NCBI GenBank assembly: GCA_030150965.1
Contig: JASLEW010000567.1
Span: forward strand, 1-6,875
Direction: 5' to 3'
From: Thermoanaerobaculia bacterium
GTDB taxonomy: Bacteria > Acidobacteriota > Thermoanaerobaculia > Multivoradales > UBA5704
DNA: 6,875 bases
The notes under the pieces are model-generated. The model did not search any database, was not told the origin of the DNA, and was given only the letters and a program-made list of their open reading frames with translations. Of this stretch, positions 1 to 6,875 are shown piece after piece (within the stretch, counting starts at the first letter, position 1; the number at the start of each line of letters is the position of its first letter). A program made the translations under genes and the position numbers.

Positions 1-609
1 GCCGCGGCGCTGCGCGCCCGTGGGATCGAGCCCACCCTGGTGCCGGGCGATGGAGGCGGCGAGGCAAGAGCGGCCGGCAACGGCGACTGTGCCCCCGACC
101 AGGCCGGCGGCGGCGAAGCCTCTGCCAGCGCTGCCAGGAGCAGCGGCAGTGGCGAGGCTGGCGGGGCAGGTCGCCGTGAGAGCAGCCAGAGCGCCGCCGG
201 CCTGCTCGCCGCGCTCCTCGGGCGCGTGGGCTGCGGCCAGCGCGTCCTGCTGCCGCAGGCCGCCGATGCGCTCCCCACCCTGCGCCAGGGGCTGCTCGCC
301 GCCGGGGTCTCCGCCGTCGCCGTCACGGCGTACCAGAAACGCCTGCCGGCGGGGGCTGCGGCGCGCGCCGCCGAGCTCTTCACCGGCAGCCCGCTCGGCT
401 GGGTGACCTTCAGCAGCCCGAGCATCGTGCGCCGCTTCGTGCAGCTCCTGGGCGCGGAGTGGGAGGCGCGCCGCAGCGAGCTGCGCGCCGCCTCGATCGG
501 CCCGGTCACGACCGCGGAGCTGCGCCGCCAGGGAATCGAGCCCGCCGCGGCGGCGGCCGAGCCCGGCGACCGGGCGCTGGCGGCGGCGATCGTGGCGGCT
601 TGCGCCTGA
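1..609 (+). CDS. hemD: Uroporphyrinogen-III synthase, 3' part (5' end outside window)
   Basis: HemD closes and rearranges hydroxymethylbilane to uroporphyrinogen III, a cytoplasmic step of heme, siroheme and cobalamin synthesis. Frame 1 is open from base 1, giving 202 visible residues. The HemD pattern is clear: visible residues 1-14 (AALRARGIEPTLVP) match the end of the mid-protein segment; residues 80-115 hold the RVLLPQ strand and Tyr110, in the family's usual Tyr position; residues 134-145 are the VTFSSPSIVRRF segment; residues 164-180 are the IGPVTTAELRRQGIEP helix-loop near the C terminus. These are the two half-repeats of the two-domain fold. Roughly the first 80-90 residues lie upstream. 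Oddity: residues about 15-58 are a Gly/Ala/Ser/Glu-rich stretch where the family normally has only a short linker, yet the frame stays open through it. A GTG at base 40 is an internal codon, not a start. The family call is firm; the effect of the insert is unknown. Confidence 0.88.
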   Translation, partial: AAALRARGIEPTLVPGDGGGEARAAGNGDCAPDQAGGGEASASAARSSGSGEAGGAGRRESSQSAAGLLAALLGRVGCGQRVLLPQAADALPTLRQGLLAAGVSAVAVTAYQKRLPAGAAARAAELFTGSPLGWVTFSSPSIVRRFVQLLGAEWEARRSELRAASIGPVTTAELRRQGIEPAAAAAEPGDRALAAAIVAACA

Positions 610-652
610 TCGCCGGCGCGCCTCGTGCGGTAGGCTCCAGCCTCAGCTTCGC

Positions 653-658
653 GGAGGG
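653..658 (+). promoter_or_regulatory. Shine-Dalgarno of the cyclase-family gene
   Basis: GGAGGG lies six bases before the ATG at 665. It fixes that ATG as the start and shows independent translation initiation after hemD. No convincing -10/-35 pair is visible in the 55-base gap after hemD, so readthrough from hemD is plausible. Confidence 0.75.
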
Positions 659-664
659 ACCGTC

Positions 665-1372
665 ATGCAAGCAGCCGCCGAGCGCCCGCGCCGCCTGGTC
701 GATCTGAGCCACGTGGTGGAGCATGGGCTGGTGACCTACAGGGGCCTGCCGGCCCCGGTGATCTGCGACTACCTGAGCCGCGAGGCGTCGCGCGAGATCT
801 TCGCCGCCGGGACCGAGTTCCAGATCGGCAAGATCGAGATGGTCGCCAATACCGGCACCTACGTGGACGCGCCGTTCCATCGCTATGCCGGAGGCAGGGA
901 CCTGGCCGACCTGCCGCTGTCGTCGCTGGCCGAGCTGGACGCCGTGGTCGTGCGGCCGGACCTCGCCCGCGGCGCCGCCGTCACCGCGGCCGCCCTCGCC
1001 GGCCTGGAGGTGCGCGGCAGGGCGGTGCTGATCCACACCGGCTGGAGCCGGCACTGGAACACCGAGCGGTACTTCACCGGGCACCCCCACCTGACCGAGG
1101 ACGCCGCGCGGCTGCTGCGCGAGCGCGGCGCGACCCTGGTCGGCATCGACTCGCTGAACATCGATTCCCTGGCCGACGGCCGCCGGCCGGTGCACACCAT
1201 CCTGCTCGGCGCCGACATCCCCATCTGCGAGCACCTCTGCGCGCTCGAGCAGCTGCCCGCCGCGGGGTTCCGCTTCTCCGCCGTCCCGGTCAAGGTGCGT
1301 GCCTTCGGCACCTTTCCGGTGCGCGCCTACGCCTCGATTCCCATCCTGGAAGCGGCGGCGGGCCTGGGTTAG
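665..1372 (+). CDS. Cyclase-family metal-dependent hydrolase (kynurenine formamidase-like)
   Basis: This 235-residue protein belongs to the cyclase family, which includes bacterial kynurenine formamidase (KynB) and isatin hydrolase: metal-dependent enzymes acting on amide or lactam bonds. No signal peptide is visible, so it is probably cytoplasmic. Length is normal. The N terminus has the typical DLSH segment (13-16). The family metal motif HxGTHxDxPxH appears at 62-72 as N-T-G-T-Y-V-D-A-P-F-H: Asp68 and His72 are kept, but the first two His are Asn62 and Tyr66. The distal ligand pair appears intact: His177 (PVHTILL) and Glu189 (PICEHL), twelve residues apart as in KynB. The ending (AVPVKVRAFGTFPVRAYA) is also family-like. 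From memory, a cyclase subgroup with an NTGTY motif exists, so this may be a true subfamily with altered metal binding rather than a decayed gene. The substrate cannot be inferred, and no kynurenine genes are nearby, so kynB is not assigned. Confidence 0.85.
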   Translation: MQAAAERPRRLVDLSHVVEHGLVTYRGLPAPVICDYLSREASREIFAAGTEFQIGKIEMVANTGTYVDAPFHRYAGGRDLADLPLSSLAELDAVVVRPDLARGAAVTAAALAGLEVRGRAVLIHTGWSRHWNTERYFTGHPHLTEDAARLLRERGATLVGIDSLNIDSLADGRRPVHTILLGADIPICEHLCALEQLPAAGFRFSAVPVKVRAFGTFPVRAYASIPILEAAAGLG

Positions 1373-1418
1373 AGTGAGCGCCGCCGGGGCGCACGGCCGG
1401 GCGACCGAGGTGGCCGGG

Positions 1419-2520
1419 ATGTGCGCGACGGCATCCATTCTCGGCACATGGGAGACCTGGCCGGTGGCTGATGCGGTGCCGTCCGCCCACGAGAGGTTCA
1501 CCGCGGCGCTCGACGAGGTCGTGGCGCAGGTCAGGGAGGACCGCACCATCCTCGCCGCGATCCTCTGCGGCAGCCTGGCGCACGACACGGTGTGGGACCG
1601 CTCCGACATCGACCTCGCGCTGGTGACCGTCGACGACAGGAAGCTCGACAGGACGAGCCTGGCGCTCGCCGCGGGCGGGGTGAACGTGCATGCCTTCCTG
1701 ATGCCGCGCGCGGAGTTCCGGCAGCTGGTGGAGGGCGCGGTGCGCAACTCCTTCGTGCATTCGCTGCTGGCCAAGGGGCGCCTGCTCTACACCCACGACC
1801 CGACGCTCGCCGCCCTGTGCGACGGCCTGGCGGAGATCGGCGAGCGCGACACCGAGCGGCAGCTGCTGGCGGCGGCGATCAGCGCCCTGCCGCCGATCGA
1901 CAAGGCGCACAAGTGGTTCGTGACCCGCGGCGACCTCGACTACACCGCGCTGTGGATCCTCTATGCCGCCGTGCCGCTGGCACGGATCGAGGTGATCGGC
2001 GCCCGCCTGCTCGCCGACCGCGAGGTGATCCTGCAGGCCCTGAAGCTGAACCCGGCCCTCTTCCGCACCATCTACACCGAGCTGCTCAACCGCAGGAAGA
2101 CCCGCGCCAGCGTGCGCGCGGCGCTCGACGCCATCGACGCCCACCTGGCGCGGCGCGCGGCGGAGCTGTTCCGTCCGGTGATCGATCACCTGCGGCAGGT
2201 GGGCGAGGCGCGCTCGGCGACCGAGATCGAGGCTCACTTCCGGCGCAACTTCGATCTCGGCGGGGTGGCCACGGCATGCGAGTACCTCGCCGGCCAGGGG
2301 CTCCTCGCGATGGCCTCGATGCCCGTGCGCCTCACCCGGCGGAGCAACGTGCTGGTGCCGGAGCAGGGTTTCGTCTTCGTCGCGGAGCGCACCGGCGCCG
2401 GCGGCGCTGACGGCGCCGGCGACGCTGACGGCGCGCATGGCGGCAATCGCGCCGAGCGGGAGAATCGCGCCAATCGCGTGAATCGCGCCGACCGCGCCGA
2501 CCGCGCCGACCGCGCCGATC

Positions 2521-2528
<8 letters not shown>
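1419..2528 (+). CDS. Nucleotidyltransferase-fold protein with winged-helix-like C terminus and repeat tail
   Basis: It encodes 369 residues from the ATG at 1419, which has GAGG eight bases upstream. A GTG at 1464 with GGGAGA eight bases upstream is an equally credible start and would remove 15 residues. The DNA-polymerase-beta-type nucleotidyltransferase signature is plain: GS at 51-52, then SDIDL with Asp63 and Asp65, the usual pair that binds metal and nucleotide. Where the third acid is expected, the sequence reads VNVHAF (Asn89, His91), so transferase activity may be reduced or use another residue. The middle is helical and unassigned (KAHKW, then LDYTALWILY). Around residues 260-315 the pattern ATEIEAHF to YLAGQGL to PVRLTRRSNV looks like a winged helix. 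Residues from about 325 are a Gly/Ala/Asp then Asn/Asp-Arg-Ala tail of low complexity. It follows the cyclase gene after 46 bases and overlaps uvrA by 8. The substrate is unknown; it could modify RNA, protein or a small molecule, or only bind nucleotide. Confidence 0.78.
2463..2525 (+). repeat. 9-bp coding tandem repeat at the nucleotidyltransferase/uvrA junction
   Basis: Six 9-bp units run from 2463 to 2516: AATCGCGCC, AATCGCGTG, AATCGCGCC, then three of GACCGCGCC. A degenerate seventh unit, GATCATGCC (2517-2525), follows. They encode NRA, NRV, NRA, DRA, DRA, DRA, DHA directly before the TGA. The seventh copy contains the uvrA ATG at 2521-2523. Because units are multiples of three, copy changes would keep the nucleotidyltransferase frame. 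The three perfect copies suggest recent slippage. An irregular GC-rich run coding Gly/Ala/Asp (from about 2391) precedes the array. Confidence 0.85.
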
Positions 2529-5418
<2,890 letters not shown>

Positions 5419-5436
5419 CGGCCGCGCCCGCGGCCG
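5419..5436. terminator. Possible shared hairpin terminator between convergent genes
   Basis: CGGCCGCG, two spacer bases and CGCGGCCG form an 8-bp perfect inverted repeat immediately after the uvrA stop, 17 bases from the glycosyltransferase stop. In practice it would fold with a four-base loop. There is no T-tract on either side, so it is not a classical intrinsic terminator. It is listed because the 34-base convergent gap leaves no other site for one. In sequence this GC-rich, chance palindromes are common. Confidence 0.3.
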
Positions 5437-5452
5437 GCGCGCGAGATCACCC

Positions 5453-6598
5453 TCAAGGCCCAGCGGTCCCCGCCGTCTCGGCGGGCGACGCGGCGCGCCG
5501 CACCAGGTCCTCGACGACGCGGAGCGCCAGGCCGTCGCCCTCGGCCTGGCGGAAGACGGCGCTCATCGCGCCGGCACGGGCCCTGAACGCGGGGTCCTCG
5601 AGGACCCTGTCCACCAGGCTCAGGATCTTGCCGGGGTCGGCAGCGGAGCCGACGCCGCGCAGGCCCAGGCCGTGATACACGATCCTGGTCGCGTTGTCCC
5701 CCTGATCGAAGGCCATGGGAAAGACGATCATCGGCACGCCGAAGTAGATGCACTCCTTGACCGTGCCCAGCCCGCCGTGGGTGATCATCGCCGCGGCTCT
5801 CTCCAGCACGGCCAGCTGCGGCACCCATTCCACGGCGACGACGTTGGGCGGCAGGTCCGCGAGCGCCGGGTCGCTGAGAAAGACCGGACCGGGGGCCAGG
5901 AGCAGCTGCCACCGGGGCCGCTCGCGGGCGGCGCCGACGACCGCCCGGAAGAATGTCGCGGCCTCCGGGTAGTCCTGCGGATGGCTGCCGAGCGAGCAGT
6001 AGACCAGCTGCTTCGACCCGTCGAGGGGAGGGAGCGGCGAACGCCCGGCCTCCTGCCGCTCGAGGTCGATGAACGCCTCGACGTAGTGCCTGTCCGGCCT
6101 CGCCGCGAGATGCGGGAACTCGAAGGCCCGCGGGCAGAGGACCAGCTCGGTTCTCCGGACCTCGGGCCGCGGACCGGGACCGATCATGTTGAAGCGGATC
6201 TCGCTCAACGTGGACGCGATCACGGCGTGCGTCAGGCCCAGGCGCAGCGCCACCTGGGCCAGGTCCTGGAGCACCTGATCGATCAGCAGCACGTCGGGCG
6301 CGGCCTGCTGGATCGCGGCGACGATGCCGGCCACGAGCGACGCCGGGTCCGCTCCCCCGCCGATCAGGGCCTGCAGATAGTGGAGCCGCAGCTCGGCCAT
6401 CCTCTTCAGCGTGCCCCGCGGGCATTCGGCGCTGAAGACCGGCACGAAGCCCATCTGCTGGGCCCGCACGTGCTCCTCCAGATCCGGCAGCGTGAGATAG
6501 GACACCTGGTGGCCCCGCCGTGCCAGCTGCCGCGCCAGCTTGAGCGTCGGGTTGATGTGCCCCATCTCGGGGAGCGGCAAGAAGGAGATCCTGGCCAC
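5453..6598 (-). CDS. GT1-family (MGT-type) glycosyltransferase
   Basis: From a GTG at 6598 this encodes 381 residues. That start puts MARISFLPLPEMGHINP at the N terminus, the first strand and GHxNP loop expected of GT-B enzymes such as macrolide and zeaxanthin glucosyltransferases. His14 is the likely catalytic base. Only a distant GAAGGG (13 bases upstream) serves it; a GTG at 6634 is the alternative and would add 12 residues of non-family sequence. The open frame extends further upstream but would overlap the divergent gene. The C-terminal donor-binding domain shows ITHGGLGTVKEC (His274) and FPMAFDQGDNA (Asp298-Gln299), the nucleotide-sugar signature. No signal peptide or membrane segment is visible, so it should be a soluble cytoplasmic enzyme transferring sugar from a nucleotide donor to a small, often hydrophobic, acceptor. 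No sugar-nucleotide, polyketide or carotenoid genes adjoin it, so the acceptor is unknown. It is compact; many relatives run about 390-450 residues. Confidence 0.85.
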   Translation of the reverse strand: MARISFLPLPEMGHINPTLKLARQLARRGHQVSYLTLPDLEEHVRAQQMGFVPVFSAECPRGTLKRMAELRLHYLQALIGGGADPASLVAGIVAAIQQAAPDVLLIDQVLQDLAQVALRLGLTHAVIASTLSEIRFNMIGPGPRPEVRRTELVLCPRAFEFPHLAARPDRHYVEAFIDLERQEAGRSPLPPLDGSKQLVYCSLGSHPQDYPEAATFFRAVVGAARERPRWQLLLAPGPVFLSDPALADLPPNVVAVEWVPQLAVLERAAAMITHGGLGTVKECIYFGVPMIVFPMAFDQGDNATRIVYHGLGLRGVGSAADPGKILSLVDRVLEDPAFRARAGAMSAVFRQAEGDGLALRVVEDLVRRAASPAETAGTAGP

Positions 6599-6657
6599 GG
6601 TGCCGATGGCGCCCTTCGTTCTCGCGAGGCGCACAAGCCTTACGAGAGCGCCGCCGG

Positions 6658-6663
6658 ATTCTA
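6658..6663 (-). promoter_or_regulatory. Candidate -10 element for the glycosyltransferase gene
   Basis: On the - strand this reads TAGAAT, one mismatch from TATAAT, 59 bases before the GTG at 6598. A/T-rich hexamers are rare in this window. No good -35 is visible at the expected spacing, so the call is tentative. Its position suits the 6598 start better than 6634. Confidence 0.35.
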
Positions 6664-6700
6664 CTCCGAGCCGGGAAGCTCCACGGCCCGGCCTCTTCGC

Positions 6701-6706
6701 TATACT
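6701..6706 (+). promoter_or_regulatory. Candidate sigma70 -10 element (TATACT) for the gene at 6741
   Basis: TATACT matches TATAAT at five of six positions and stands out in the GC-rich background. Transcription would start near 6713, giving a leader of about 28 bases that includes the Shine-Dalgarno. The -35 region (about 6678-6685) holds only a weak match. It points away from the glycosyltransferase, so the region acts as a divergent promoter. Confidence 0.5.
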
Positions 6707-6725
6707 GGCGGCTCCTGCGCACGCG

Positions 6726-6731
6726 AGGAGG
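6726..6731 (+). promoter_or_regulatory. Strong Shine-Dalgarno for the gene at 6741
   Basis: AGGAGG within GAGGAGGAA ends nine bases before the ATG at 6741. It is the best ribosome binding site in the window and is the main reason to call a gene that is otherwise only 45 codons long here. Confidence 0.75.
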
Positions 6732-6740
6732 AACCTGTCG

Positions 6741-6875
6741 ATGGAAGCGAACCGCCGCACGCCGCACCACCCGGGCACGAGCTCCGGCCGGAGACCGCAC
6801 CGGCCGCGCCTTTCCGCCCTCAGCCGGGCGGCCCTCGCCCAGGCGCTGGCCATGGCCGCGGCGCTCGCCGCGGGC
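6741..6875 (+). CDS. Start of an apparently exported protein, cut by window end
   Basis: Forty-five codons are visible, from an ATG behind a strong Shine-Dalgarno and a TATACT element, with no stop before the window edge. The product begins with a long basic region of about 33 residues rich in Arg, His and Pro (RRPHRPR at 22-28). An Ala/Leu-rich hydrophobic stretch (ALAQALAMAAALAAG) then runs into the edge, which looks like a signal peptide or a membrane anchor. It is not a good Tat signal: an RR pair is present but no S/T-RR-x-F-L-K pattern follows. The mature protein lies outside the window, so nothing can be said about function. It is transcribed divergently from the glycosyltransferase, so a shared regulatory region is possible. 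Confidence 0.6.
   Translation, partial: MEANRRTPHHPGTSSGRRPHRPRLSALSRAALAQALAMAAALAAG

Noticed and set aside
627..645. Short inverted repeat AGGCT/AGCCT in the gap after hemD as a terminator
   Set aside because: A five-base stem with a two-base spacer and no T-tract is too weak to support a call.
1299..1418. Earlier start of the nucleotidyltransferase inside the cyclase gene
   Set aside because: It would overlap the cyclase gene by 74 bases and add Arg-rich residues unlike the family. The starts at 1419 or 1464 have plausible ribosome binding sites.
6599..6853. N-terminal extension of the glycosyltransferase to an upstream start at 6853
   Set aside because: The extra 85 residues precede the first strand of the GT-B fold, have no family resemblance, and would cross the divergent promoter and the start of the gene at 6741.

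Overview
This is a very GC-rich bacterial window (about 70% GC by eye, with G/C-dominated third codon positions) that is almost entirely coding. The codon bias, the hemD gene and a sigma70-like TATACT element in front of the last gene fit a GC-rich Pseudomonadota or Myxococcota-type bacterium. The sequence alone does not fix the lineage. I see no insertion sequence, phage gene, CRISPR array, tRNA or rRNA.

Layout. Bases 1-609 are the 3' part of hemD (uroporphyrinogen-III synthase), which carries an unusual low-complexity inter-domain insert. After a 55-base gap with a clear ribosome binding site comes a cyclase-family (kynurenine-formamidase-like) metal hydrolase at 665-1372. Next is a nucleotidyltransferase-fold protein (about 1419-2528) whose last codons form a 9-bp tandem repeat. 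The start codon of a full-length UvrA-type ABC ATPase (2521-5418) lies inside the last, degenerate copy of that repeat, so the two genes overlap by 8 bases. These four genes share the + strand with short gaps and could be cotranscribed. Only the nucleotidyltransferase/uvrA pair shows real evidence of translational coupling.

A 34-base convergent gap holding a GC palindrome separates uvrA from a compact GT1/MGT-type glycosyltransferase on the - strand (5453-6598). A 142-base divergent region follows, with a promoter-like hexamer facing each way. It leads into the start of a + strand gene at 6741, which has a strong Shine-Dalgarno and an apparent signal peptide and is cut by the window end.

Functionally, hemD belongs to tetrapyrrole synthesis and UvrA to DNA damage recognition. 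The cyclase-family enzyme and the glycosyltransferase have no identifiable substrates here. The most interesting part is the nucleotidyltransferase-UvrA pair. The nucleotidyltransferase keeps the first two catalytic acids but seems to lack the third, and the UvrA keeps all ATPase motifs and its C-terminal zinc module but has lost one ligand in each of its two N-terminal zinc modules. Together with the repeat-borne start codon, this suggests a paralogous UvrA lineage working with a partner protein. That is a hypothesis, not a demonstrated system.
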